Assembly: GCA_026770025.1 (NCBI GenBank)
Contig: JAMXDE010000066.1
Span: 62,001-126,000, forward strand
Length of the DNA: 64,000 nt
DNA from: Craspedostauros australis
Lineage: Eukaryota > Bacillariophyta > Bacillariophyceae > Mastogloiales > Achnanthaceae
Direction: 5' to 3'
Part shown: positions 11,234 to 20,793 of the stretch, piece by piece
Position numbering within the stretch: position 1 is the stretch's first letter
How the letters are laid out: each line of letters starts with the position of its first letter
Translations under genes and position numbers: made by a program
Notes under the pieces: model-generated
The model's database searches: none
Told to the model about the DNA's origin: nothing
Seen by the model: the letters and a program-made list of their open reading frames with translations, nothing else

Positions 11234-12697
11234 TCAGCCAGGTGCGACGGACCGCACAAAGTTCATCAACGTTCCACGATCCATGTATGAATCCACTTGT
11301 GCTGTACCCTCGCTTTCATCCACGACGTTGTACAAATCCATCATGGACATGGCACTGTACTTGTCATCAACTTCATTGCTTGCCGCTCCCCCATTGCAGA
11401 TGGCATGGATCTCTCCCATCAGTTGGGGATGTAGAATCAGCTTGCTGAAATCTGGATGAGTGAAGAAGTTCTGTTTATTCGCAGCTGCCATTCTCGTTGC
11501 TGCATCCTTCAACACCACGCAGTTGTGTTGATCAGCGAATATCAACGCATCTACCATGGTGTCCTCTGTGAGATGAGTGCAGGCCAACTCTGCTTCAAGA
11601 ACAAGCTTGAGTCGCCAGAAGCCGAACTCGTTGGCCACAAGGATCAGCTGTTGTAGATCGTCCTGTCCATCGAGGGTGGAAGTTGGCTGGTCAGCGCCAT
11701 CATCATCGTCATGAGCGCCATCGCGGGTATCAGTATCGTTGTCCGGAGTGCTGTGATCGAAGGATATCTCACCTGTGTAGATGCATTCGAGGACACGTTG
11801 GACATGTTTGGGTTGATGGTTGGGAAGAGAGATGATCCTGCGGGGTGGAGCAGTGGCAGAATCAGTGCTGTCATCAGTGCCGTCATCGACATGCTGATGT
11901 TGGATTCCCGAGTTGATCAATGTCTGAATGGACGGAACAGTGACCATGAGGACTCCGGAGTTTGCTTTGATTGGCTGTTGTTCGTCGCCTTGTCCGCACA
12001 GGAAGGTGATGTCTGCCTTGGCCTCAGAACGAACAGCGCTGCGACGATCTTGGTCGATGCTGATGTTGGTTGTTGTGTGGATTTTAGGATTGTCGTGCTT
12101 GGTTGGTGTTGTGATGGTGTTTGTGTGTCTTTGCTTGCGCACCTGCATCTCTGTTTGCAGCTGTGTCTGCGGTTGCAAGTTGCGTTGACTGAGATGACCG
12201 AGACGCTTCATGATTGATCTCATCAACTTGAACTGATTGTTCGCGATGATTAATTCGACGGGTGTTTTGTTGGCGTTGTTTTGGATGTCGATATTGACCT
12301 TGGTTGATTCGATGAGGTACTCGACGCATTCAGAATGGCCCCAGTAGCATGCCCGATGAAGTGGAGTGTCGCCATTGTTGGCTTTGCAGTTGACATCGGC
12401 GTTGCATGTTTCGATGAGGTACTTCACACATTCCAGGTGGCTGTAGATGCATGCATAGTGAAGTGGAGTGTAGCCATCGTTGGCTTTGCAGTTGACATCG
12501 GCGTTGGTTGATTCGATGAGGTACTTGACACACTCCAGGCGGCCTCTATAGCATGCATAGTGAAGTGGAGTGCTGCCATATCTGTCTTTGACCGTGTTGA
12601 CATCACGTCCTTCATTCTGCTCCTTCCATTTCTTCAACACCGACAGATCACCTATCTCAGCAGCATCAATGAGTTGTTCGTCTGAGACATTCGACAT
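11234..12697 (-). CDS. Ankyrin repeat-BTB/POZ domain protein
   Basis: The ATG at 12697 (MSNVSDEQ) gives 487 residues. Ankyrin repeats occupy about residues 40-160, with three clear STPLHYACYRG / YTPLHYACIYS / DTPLHRACYWG units. A polar Gln/Thr linker follows (165-225). A BTB/POZ domain starts at ADITFLCG (about 228) and is interrupted by an acidic insertion (about 315-345), with a helical tail resembling BACK-type sequence up to about residue 440. BTB proteins commonly act as Cullin-3 substrate adaptors, with the ankyrin part binding the substrate; this role is inferred. The open frame extends upstream of the ATG through an (AC)n tract, but that part encodes a Val-Cys repeat and has no ATG, so the internal start is preferred. 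A decayed paralog lies at 15455-15874. Confidence 0.88.
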   Translation of the reverse strand: MSNVSDEQLIDAAEIGDLSVLKKWKEQNEGRDVNTVKDRYGSTPLHYACYRGRLECVKYLIESTNADVNCKANDGYTPLHYACIYSHLECVKYLIETCNADVNCKANNGDTPLHRACYWGHSECVEYLIESTKVNIDIQNNANKTPVELIIANNQFKLMRSIMKRLGHLSQRNLQPQTQLQTEMQVRKQRHTNTITTPTKHDNPKIHTTTNISIDQDRRSAVRSEAKADITFLCGQGDEQQPIKANSGVLMVTVPSIQTLINSGIQHQHVDDGTDDSTDSATAPPRRIISLPNHQPKHVQRVLECIYTGEISFDHSTPDNDTDTRDGAHDDDDGADQPTSTLDGQDDLQQLILVANEFGFWRLKLVLEAELACTHLTEDTMVDALIFADQHNCVVLKDAATRMAAANKQNFFTHPDFSKLILHPQLMGEIHAICNGGAASNEVDDKYSAMSMMDLYNVVDESEGTAQVDSYMDRGTLMNFVRSVAPG

Positions 12698-12928
12698 GTT
12701 GGTCGTTGGTTGTTGAGCTGTTGGTAGACAAACAATTGCTGGATGATTGCTCAATGTGTTCACGGTCTTATGATGAAGATGCTGACTGATGGTATGAGAC
12801 CAAACTGTTGCAAGGAATAGCAAGGTTGTTGTTGTCTTGTTCGCACGTTCTGTTTCTCTGTTCCATGATCGCACCCTTGTTTGTCGTGGAAGAGGTGGTT
12901 GGTGCGGATCCTTCTCAACATCCACCAC

Positions 12929-13055
<127 letters not shown>

Positions 13056-13178
13056 CACGAAAGAAACACGAAGAAGGAATGTGCGCGATCGAACTCGGTT
13101 GTCTGTAGTCCATTGAGTCATTCGATAGTTCGTGCGTGTGCCAAACTGTGCCGGATCGCAGGGCGTGCCTCCAATGGC

Positions 13179-13832
13179 CTGGGGCTTCCGGTAAAACGGA
13201 CTATCGGACTAACGAACGGCATCACTATTTGGTTAACGGATAATGTTAGTCGTGAATGCGAAATGCTTAGTCCTGGTTGGAATGTCGTACTTGGATTTTA
13301 TGGTTTTATCAATCCGTGATTGAATTGTTTCTAGCCTACAACGAAAAAAGATGCCCTATGTATGGCACCTTTTGAAAAGATGCCCTATTTAGGGCACGTT
13401 TCGTTTCACAATAGCCCAGCCAAGATGGGCACATTCCACAAAACCATCAACGGGGAACAATGTGGACGTCTCTGAATGACGAATCAGAACATTAATACTT
13501 ATCGTCATCTTGGCGTGACATGACTTTGATAATCCTCTGTCGTCACGTTGTTGCACAAGATTTGCTTTTGCTCTTTCTGTCGTCCAATCGGCTGCGAACA
13601 CCGACGTGTGGATGAGGGAGAAAAGATGCCCTATTTAAGGCACGTTTTGAAAAGGTGCCCTAAATAAGGCACCTTTTGACATCACTCGGATACGAGTCGC
13701 GAGTGGCGACAACAATGTCGGAACGACACTGCAACCAAGACTAATACAATCGCACTCACGACTATCATTGTTCGTCAGTCCGTTAACAACACGTCCGCGC
13801 CACCATGTCCGTTAGTTTACCGGAAGCCCCAG
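13179..13832 (+). mobile_element. TIR (MITE-like) element, copy A
   Basis: The element begins CTGGGGCTTCCGGTAAAAC and ends GTTTACCGGAAGCCCCAG, giving terminal inverted repeats that continue, with mismatches, for over 100 bp on each side (shared blocks such as GGTTAACGGA, TAGTCGTGA, TTAGTC.TGGTTG). Inside, palindrome-like units with a GATGCCCTATTTAGGGCAC core occur at 13346-13403 and 13620-13678. No transposase is encoded. No convincing target duplication is visible at the ends. Confidence 0.85.
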
Positions 13833-13900
13833 TCGTACACTTCCCACAGTACACCACACAAACACCATGATCTCCAACTCCCACAATAGCAACACCCGTC

Positions 13901-14307
13901 CTGGGGCTTCCGCTAAACTGCCGGACATGCTGGTTCGAGTTCATTTTAACGGGCTTACGAACAATATTTGTCGTGAACGAGTTTTTTTAGTCTTGGTTGC
14001 CATGTCCTTCAGACATTGTCGTCGCCACTTGCGACTCGTATCTGTGCGATGTCAAAAGATGCACTATTTAGGGCACCTTTTCAAAACGTGCCCTAAATAG
14101 GGCATCTTTTCAACACGTGCCATAAATAGGGCATCTTTGTTCGATGTGGGCTAGAGACAATTCTATCACGGATTGATAAAACCACATTGTCCTATTCCGA
14201 CTTTCTAACCACGACGAAGGAATTCGCATTCACGGCTACGAATGCCCGTTAACCAGATGGTGATGCTGTTCGTTTGTCCGATAGTCCGTTTTACCGGAAG
14301 TCCCTGG
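13901..14307 (-). mobile_element. TIR (MITE-like) element, copy B, inverted relative to copy A
   Basis: It begins CTGGGGCTTCCGCTAAAC and ends TTTTACCGGAAGTCCCTGG. Its left end matches the reverse complement of the right end of copy A, and its right end (for example ATAGTCCGTTTTACCGG and CACGGATTGATAAAACCA) matches the reverse complement of the left end of copy A. It is therefore the same family in opposite orientation, lacking about 220 bp of the internal sequence of copy A. GTGCCCTAAATAGGGCATC-type units lie at 14053-14138. A 68-bp spacer (13833-13900) separates the two elements. Confidence 0.85.
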
Positions 14308-15454
14308 CACACTTCCTTCTGCAAACACTGTCCAGATGATGAGCGCGATTGCCGGTGCTTCAATTCCCCCATCTGAACAAGTTCGGGTGGAGGATGCACG
14401 CCTTGTGCGGAAACGTGAAGCTTACGGATGGCAGAGCTGAGGCCAGATCACGCATCATGCTGGAGATGTGTGCGATGTCTCCGCGTTGATGCCAATGCTG
14501 CACATCTTTGATCCAATGATGCCATTGGCCAAGTCGTCAAGCTGGAGCATTGCTCAAGACACACACACCCTGAGGCAAATTGGTCCTGAGATGTGAAAAA
14601 CAATGGCTTGGCACCAATGCATCATATGGTACCAATGCATTGCGCCTGAAACGTATCGCTTTGAACACTGGAGTATTCGCAAATCCAACCAATTGGTTGG
14701 ACTGCAACAAGCCTTGCACACTCCAACGGCAGTGATCCAAGACAGTGCAAGAGTAGAGCCAGGTGAGCATAGTTTCACTATCAGCACATACATGATGACA
14801 TCATTGACACACTTCAATTGGTGTCACATGACATCCCCTTGGTTGCTCTCCTGCTTGCACACTGTCTCTTGTTCTCTCTTTTTGCTCATCTTGATCCCAA
14901 TCGTGCACCAAATCCAGATCAAGAGCCACCTACACAGTCAAGTCAGATGTCATCGCAACATTCACAAGCTTCATCAAGTGATCATTCAGAGCATTGTTCG
15001 ACACAGTGATGAGGGCACAAGTGTTGGAAATCTTCCAGGGTATTGCAAACATATGCTTTGGTTGCATCAAGCTTGACCAAAGCGCAATTGGCAAGGTGCA
15101 TGGCTCTTTCTTTGCTCGTCGGCTCACCAGCTGCCCCATGGCTGGTCCGAACAATCGGGTGAATGCTTGCGTACCGCAAGGACCCAACAATGCAATTATG
15201 ATGAAAGTGTCAATAGTGACTCCGACTGAGGTTCAATGCTGTTGATATTCCAAGCTCCTCACCCACTCACAGCCACATCCATCCTGTCTCACTATCCACA
15301 ACCAAACCAAATCATGAAGTGCAAGCTATCCATTGTATGATGGAGTACATCACCTGCATCACCTTCTATACCACATGCACACTTGCCATCGTCTTTTCAC
15401 TGCATGCGCATGGAAGTGTTGAGCCAATGAGTGACTTGGAATGTGTGACACATC
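14308..15454. other. No intact gene
   Basis: Only short frames without domains occur. A protein-like segment (VLEIFQGIANICFGCIKLDQ, plus strand near 15017-15076) may be an exon remnant, but nothing recognisable continues from it. Confidence 0.4.
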
Positions 15455-15874
15455 AGTGGACTGATTGCCATTTCCACTGTGAGCTGTCACCATCACTCCA
15501 ATGAATCGACTTGCCCAGTACCCTTGTCTTCTCCATAACCTTGCACAACTCCATCATGGGCATTGCAATGTACTCATCATCAAATCTGTGGTTCATTGTT
15601 CCACCATGAAAGAGGGCATGGATGTCTCCCATCAGCTGAGGCTTCCAAAACAACTTGCTGGAGTCTCCATGGGTAAACAAAGAATGTGTGTCTCCAGCAA
15701 CCATCCTCATTGTCACTTGCTGCATGCATGTGCATAATGAAGCAGAGTGCATTCCTGGCTGCTTGTTGCCTTGTTGATATCACCTCTTTCATTTTGCTTC
15801 TTTCATTTCTTCATTGCTGTCAGATCACCAGTGCTGGAAGCAGCAAAGAGTTGCTTGTTTGAGACATCTGGCAT
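15455..15874 (-). pseudogene. Truncated ankyrin-BTB paralog
   Basis: From the ATG at 15874 the sequence MPDVSNKQLFAASSTGDLTA aligns with the N-terminus of the intact ankyrin-BTB protein at 12697. The Trp codon of the conserved KKWKEQNE motif is a TGA stop here (KK*KKQNERGDIN), and the next similarity is one partial ankyrin repeat (LLHYAHAC). The sequence then jumps in another frame to the C-terminal region: FTHGDSSKLFWKPQLMGDIH matches FTHPDFSKLILHPQLMGEIH of the intact protein, followed by a matching MPMMELCKVM segment. The BTB domain and the remaining repeats, roughly 350 codons, are missing. It is a dead, internally deleted duplicate. Confidence 0.85.
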
Positions 15875-16962
15875 GTTGAGATGGTGGTCGATAGCTGTGG
15901 AGAGGTTGCTGGACGGGTGTTGGATGATTGGATGATTGTTTGATTGGTTGAATGGTATCGCATGGTTGAATGGTTGGATGTTGTATGGTATCACATGGTG
16001 CCTCTTGGCATGGTATGAGCATGGACTCATGCCATACATGGCTCATCGAGGAGGACCGTCAACATGGAATGCAGATCCTTGTTGTGTCCAGGTCTGAGTT
16101 GTGTGGAGTGTTGGGTACGAACGAAACGAAACTAGATGAGACGAAGTGGAACAGAAGAAGAGGTACTGATCTGGACATGTTGAGGCAAGGGTATCCATGA
16201 CTGGTGGGACCACCAAAGTCGACGCAACGTGGGTGTGATGGGTGTGGAAGAACAAGGAATGAGAACCATCCTTCGTTGACAACACACTGGTCACAGTCAA
16301 GCTAGAAGTATGCGAACAAATCGGAATCCAAACACGGAAATGACCAACACAAAGATCTATCACAAACACGCACATCTCTGGCAGAACACAACATCGACAT
16401 CGGCATCGACATCAACATCAACACAAACAGTGGCAACATCGACATCAACATCAACATCAACATCAACATCAACAGATCCGCACACCACAAACCATTTACA
16501 TTGATTCCACCTGCACCTGTCACCAAGTCCAAACCATTCCTACTGGCATCGTATTACCCCAAACACGATCAACCACGGACGACAGGCAGACGATTGAAGC
16601 GTACCAACAATTCTTGACATCACCGAAAACAACTAACTGTTGATGTTGATGTCACACAGAACAACTACTCAACGACTATGGCAATACATGTCCTCGTTCT
16701 GTGGAAGAGATCATTGTTGTACTTGTGTAGAACTACGTGCATTGATGGAGGCGTCAGCCAATGTGTCATAGTCGTACGCATACATGACCAGTAAAGCAAT
16801 GCATGGGTGAAACAACCAGCCACGCACAACGCCACATGCCGAAAATGATGGATGAAGGCGACCATGGCAAGAGACGGAGACGGAGATGATGATGACGAAT
16901 GGGAAGTGGTGATGAGGAGCGACTGCAAACGCATCGCATCGATCGGCGACATCAGCAAGGAA
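15875..16962. other. No intact gene; simple repeats
   Basis: The stretch contains TGGTTGAATGGT-type imperfect repeats (15940-15990) and the ATCAAC array listed separately. A 39-codon frame at 16864-16983 (MARDGDGDDDDEWEVVMRSD and onward) is acidic and protein-like and ends at a TAG that is immediately followed by GTAAAT, so it could be the end of an exon with a 5' splice site. Its function is unknown. Confidence 0.4.
16391..16474. repeat. (ATCAAC/ATCGAC)n hexanucleotide array
   Basis: Imperfect tandem array of ATCAAC and ATCGAC hexamers interrupted once by ACAAACAGTGGCA. Long repeat frames of Ser-Thr or Met-Leu on the two strands are by-products. Confidence 0.9.
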
Positions 16963-17355
16963 GATATCAAGGCAATTGCATAGGTAAATAATCGAATGAA
17001 CAATCGCAGCACCAACAACGGTGCCAATAACAGTGGTGAGAGACGCCATGGTTCCGTGATAAACCCGGATTCAAGTGATCAGCAGCAATGCCCACGCTGG
17101 ATGTGCCGTCGGCAGCTGAGATTCAATGCCTGCTGGACGAGTGCATTCATGAGACCGGATGCAGCAACTTCTTTGGGGCCTAGAGCACCAGCTGTTTGGA
17201 GATACTCCTTCTATTACGCCACCACTACATGCACCATTACCACCGACGCCCGCTCATGCTGAAGCTCAAAGCGATGCATCGCAGCCACAACTGCAAATGA
17301 TGAGATGGAGGCACCATGTCATCGGATCCACAAGTCGGGGAAAGCAGCTGCTCCG
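16963..17355. repeat. Dispersed repeat, copy 2
   Basis: Same orientation as copy 1 (10228-10540), with an additional internal segment of about 90 bp. Matching blocks include the stretch around CGCTGGATG.GCCGTCG and the block TGCTGAAGCTCAAAGCGATG. Both copies carry several stops in each frame, so neither encodes an intact protein. Confidence 0.8.
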
Positions 17356-17988
17356 GAATCACCATTCACACAAAGATACTCACATCCAAGGAACACAACA
17401 TGCAGGTCTTTGGAGACAGAGGGAAGAAGGGAGAGGCATCGCACCTCCACCAACATGTGAATCGTGGGATGATTGACGCTTGCTGGTTCACAGTCGCATC
17501 TGCAGGAGGCTGATTCATGCGCCATCGCAGCCAACAAAGAGAGTTGCCGGTATGGATCACGGTTTGCAGCAGATCGATGCCCAATCCACAGGAGCCAACA
17601 AACATGACGAATGTGCAAGCGTAGGAGAAAACATCGCAAAGGAGGAAGTTGGTGGGTTCTGAGGTTGTAGGAAGGCTCAAAGCAGCCATCCGACCAACAA
17701 GGAGGAAGGTGCCAAACCATACGAAGTAGATGGGATCGGCTGTCCGGACGGAATGTCGGCATGATGAGTCGACGACTAGAGTAGACCGCGCAGAGAGAGA
17801 CAGAGAAACTGTGTCTTTTCGTGATACTGATGATGTCTACAAGCTACTCGTCCATGGCCATTCCTCTCAAAGTGATCCCCTGCTCCATCGATTGCCTACT
17901 TTTGTGGATGGATGCAACTCTCTCCACGTAGAGAGGAAGTCCCTTGTGAGTGGGTGCGGTCTGCTAAAGACAGATAGCGATGCGACAC
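17356..17988. other. No recognisable gene
   Basis: Frames are short or overlap in all phases. This is probably the intergenic region downstream of the membrane-protein gene on the minus strand. Confidence 0.4.
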
Positions 17989-18549
17989 TCACGATGCGGA
18001 CACGGAAAACTCGGTTGTTGGTGTGGTCTCTTCGTCCGTATCGTCCGTATCCTTCTTCTCTTGGACAACGACTACTTCTGCTTCCACTGGCGCCGATGTC
18101 ACTGTTGGCTTTGGCGGGATCGTGGGTGGTGTCCTTCTCACGTTGCTAGTGCTTCTGTTAATCCTGCACCTAACAACCACCAAGCAAAACATTAAAACAA
18201 AGACAACAAATATCACGGGAGCCACCAGCGGATCTCCTTTTCCGTCCTTCCTGTTGTAATTGTTGTTGGAGCTTGCTGTGGCGCCTCCGCCTCCCTTGTA
18301 GCCTCCGGATCCGCTTCTGCCGCCAGATGACGATCCTTTCAACTCGCGTCGCGAGAAATGGAAGATAACACCACCGAGCATCTCGTCGTCGTCTTTGCGA
18401 TGATTGTCGTGAGAAAAAGTACGGGTTTTCACCGTGTTGTTGTATCTGCTGTGCAGGGAACGTGGACACCAAACCCAACTTGGCAAAGGTGCTACTTTTA
18501 CGGACGCGGCGCCCTTGATTCCACTGCTCGCACACAATGCAACCAACAT
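17989..18549 (-). CDS. Small predicted single-pass membrane protein of unknown function
   Basis: The first in-frame ATG (18549) gives 186 residues. The N-terminus is short and hydrophobic (MLVALCASS). A Gly/Ser-rich segment (GGRSGSGGYKGGGG) precedes one strong transmembrane segment (LVAPVIFVVFVLMFCLVVV, about residues 105-124), and the tail is acidic and Thr-rich. The frame remains open and hydrophobic for 37 codons upstream of the ATG (up to 18660) without another ATG, so a 5' exon or a non-AUG start is possible; including VIKALPFLV would make a better signal peptide. The topology suggests an N-out, C-in type I protein. No family is recognised and no relation to the neighbours is evident. 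Confidence 0.5.
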   Translation of the reverse strand: MLVALCASSGIKGAASVKVAPLPSWVWCPRSLHSRYNNTVKTRTFSHDNHRKDDDEMLGGVIFHFSRRELKGSSSGGRSGSGGYKGGGGATASSNNNYNRKDGKGDPLVAPVIFVVFVLMFCLVVVRCRINRSTSNVRRTPPTIPPKPTVTSAPVEAEVVVVQEKKDTDDTDEETTPTTEFSVSAS

Positions 18550-19188
18550 GACAAGAAACGGTAGAGCTTTGATGACACATTTTGCGTTTTTGCCGAAGAC
18601 GGCGATGCACGTTGCCAGACAGATAAATTCGACCTCTATGTAGACCCGCACAAGGAGCAACGGTGAAGTGTTACGATGGGGCGTACTACTATGTGGCGAG
18701 CGACAGAGGATGCTACGCCATCAACGCACAAGAACAAAAGAGCCTTCAGTCTAATACCCCACTGTTCTTTTTTCCAAGAGGCAGAACGAGACCTCCCCAT
18801 TGGTCGCCCTCCCTAGTTCGCCCTCCCTAGTTCGCCCTCCGACGCATCTTCAGACGACGCCATGTACCACGACTCAACATGAATCTACTATATCGAGTTG
18901 CGATCGTATGATGCTCGCATTTGCATGGTGCATGTGGGGGTACTCAGCTGGCGTTCACGAGACCAGGTGCTCCATGGTCTTGTGTGGTATGGTACTACGA
19001 TCCTATTGTACATAGTTGTGTCGTGCACTTTCCATGGTGGAGCTCATGAGATGCCTTGATTCAACTCCAACCTTCTGTCGCTTCTGTAAAACGGAACGAC
19101 GACGACGATGAGATCTTCAAATGGCACCCATGGTCAGTTCGCCTGCATTGAACAACTCACTGCATCATCAAAGTCCGAATTTGTAAGC
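18550..19188. other. Intergenic, with a short tandem repeat
   Basis: No gene is recognised. A 14-bp unit (TCGCCCTCCCTAGT) is repeated about 2.5 times at 18803-18840. Confidence 0.45.
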
Positions 19189-20205
19189 TCACAGCTTCCC
19201 CTCCACGCCGCGCTTGCCCTTGAATTGGATCGGATGATCCTTGCGCATGGCATCATGCCACTTCCACAACAGCGCCAAAGAGTCCTTCGTTGCCTCCTTC
19301 AATTCGGGAATGGCGGCCCCGATGTTCACATCGCCGGTGTCCCCGACCAAGCGTTCCAACTGAACGTAGACCGAGAAATCGGCCGCGGTCGGCTTCGTCT
19401 GGCCCATCATGTACGGCGACACGTCGGACAGCAGCGTCTGGAAATGCGTCAGCTCCTCCACGAGCGCCTTGCGCACCTTGTCGTCATCGGCATGCGTCAA
19501 GGGCTTGCCACCCTGCGTCAGCTTGGTGCACCTGGCGGCGGCCATGGCGAATTTCCTGCGTTCGCCGGCCACGAGCATATCGAGCGGAGCGGACGTGACG
19601 AAGGCGGGGATCCATTCCGGGATGGAGAGGAAGCGGCGCACGGAGACCTTCATGCTGCGCTCGTAGCCGTCATTGTAGACCCAGTTGTAAAAGTAGACGG
19701 AGCCAGCGAGGAGGCCGTTGGAGGCGCGAATGGACGCGACGCTCGCTTCGGGCGTTGGGAAGAAGCCCAGGGTGTCGGCGTCTGCCATCTTGTAGTGCTC
19801 GTTGAACCACTCCAGGATGTGCTCGCTGTCCTTGAGGAGGATGGTGCTGTCCTCGTCCTTGGCTTCGTCCTTGGCTTTGTCCTTGGCCTCGTCCGTGGTC
19901 TTGAGCGTGATCTTGATCTCTGGGACCAAGGTTCCGCCGCTGGGGATCTCCTTCGCGCGCTTGGCCTTCTGCGGGCTGACGAAGAAGCAGGTGTGGGGGA
20001 TCTTGCAGGCATCGAAGGCCGCCAGGACCTTGGCGGTGAACTGCGATCCGGGCATGGCGTAGACGAGGATCTCCTCGATGTCATCAGGTGAGTAGATTGC
20101 GGCAGACAGGTCCGTCTTTGTCTCTGCTGCGTCTGCTTCTGCTGAAGCAGTTGCTGGGGTGGCCTCCGCAGTGGTGGCGTCAGTGGCAGGGCTTTCGGTC
20201 GTCAT
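19189..20205 (-). CDS. Glutathione S-transferase-like protein
   Basis: The ATG at 20205 gives 338 residues. After an Ala/Thr-rich N-terminus (1-35), a thioredoxin-like GST N-domain starts at EEILVYAMPGSQFTAKVLAA (about 44-63). It contains the characteristic xVP motif (GGTLVPEI, Pro95), interrupted by a charged Lys/Asp/Glu/Ala insertion (about 104-120), and ends in the SEHILEWFNEHY helix. An all-helical GST C-domain follows to about residue 320, including the MGQTKPTAADFSVYVQLERL block, which is typical of the conserved GST C-domain N-cap and hydrophobic staple. The enzyme class is not clear because the catalytic Ser/Tyr/Cys position is not obvious (MPGSQF). It probably acts in glutathione conjugation or redox handling in the cytosol. 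GC content is clearly higher than in the surrounding intergenic DNA. Confidence 0.82.
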   Translation of the reverse strand: MTTESPATDATTAEATPATASAEADAAETKTDLSAAIYSPDDIEEILVYAMPGSQFTAKVLAAFDACKIPHTCFFVSPQKAKRAKEIPSGGTLVPEIKITLKTTDEAKDKAKDEAKDEDSTILLKDSEHILEWFNEHYKMADADTLGFFPTPEASVASIRASNGLLAGSVYFYNWVYNDGYERSMKVSVRRFLSIPEWIPAFVTSAPLDMLVAGERRKFAMAAARCTKLTQGGKPLTHADDDKVRKALVEELTHFQTLLSDVSPYMMGQTKPTAADFSVYVQLERLVGDTGDVNIGAAIPELKEATKDSLALLWKWHDAMRKDHPIQFKGKRGVEGKL

Positions 20206-20785
20206 GGTCGCTGTTGCTGCAATATCTATTGCTATTCCTATTGCTGTTCCTGTTGCTTGTGGTCTTGCTTATGAACTACGAGTATGATGATGTGTGGGTG
20301 TGGGTGTGAGTGTGGGTGCCGGTATGAGGTGCAGAGTGCTTGGAGACTCTCTTGTGCTTCTCTTTTCGATTGTGGGCGTCATGGTCATGGTCATCACCAT
20401 TGCCATCACCATTGCCATCACCATTGCCTTCGCTGCCTCTCTCTGCTGTCATCGTTGAGAACGCAATCTGCATCGAGTCGATCTTTCCTCCTTGTTGACG
20501 ACGCGTCGATCTTTGTGCTGTGCGTGCGTGTCTGATCCTGTGTTGTCTCGAAGGATTTATTGACCTCTCGAAGTCTGTTGTGTTCCTTGTGCTTCTCTTT
20601 TTCCTAACGCTTCTGATTGTCTTCGCAGTATTGACTCGTTCGACTAATGATGTCAACAATTCGAACATTCGTTCTTGATCTCTGTGGGCCATCGCGAAAC
20701 ATGACCACCCTCGGCGCATTCCATTTGCAGGAGCAAGCGTGCGTCATACCTTTGCTCTGTCCACATCAATCCACATCAATCCACA
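20206..20785. other. Intergenic region with tandem repeats
   Basis: Upstream region of the GST-like gene and downstream region of the A-T-ankyrin gene. It contains ATTGCCATCACC repeats (about 20397-20431). A 10-bp unit (CCACATCAAT) is repeated at 20761-20790 and overlaps the stop codon of the A-T-ankyrin gene. Confidence 0.6.
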
Positions 20786-20793
20786 TCAATCCA
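20761..20793. repeat. CCACATCAAT tandem repeat across a stop codon
   Basis: Three perfect 10-bp units and a partial fourth. The TGA stop of the A-T-ankyrin gene (20786-20788) lies in the third unit. Confidence 0.9.

Noticed and set aside
13179..13832. Interpretation of copy A as an LTR or retroelement
   Set aside because: Its ends are inverted, not direct, repeats and no retroelement coding is nearby.
19108..20091. 327-codon plus-strand frame opposite the GST-like gene
   Set aside because: It is the complement of a GC-rich coding region with clear GST domains on the other strand.
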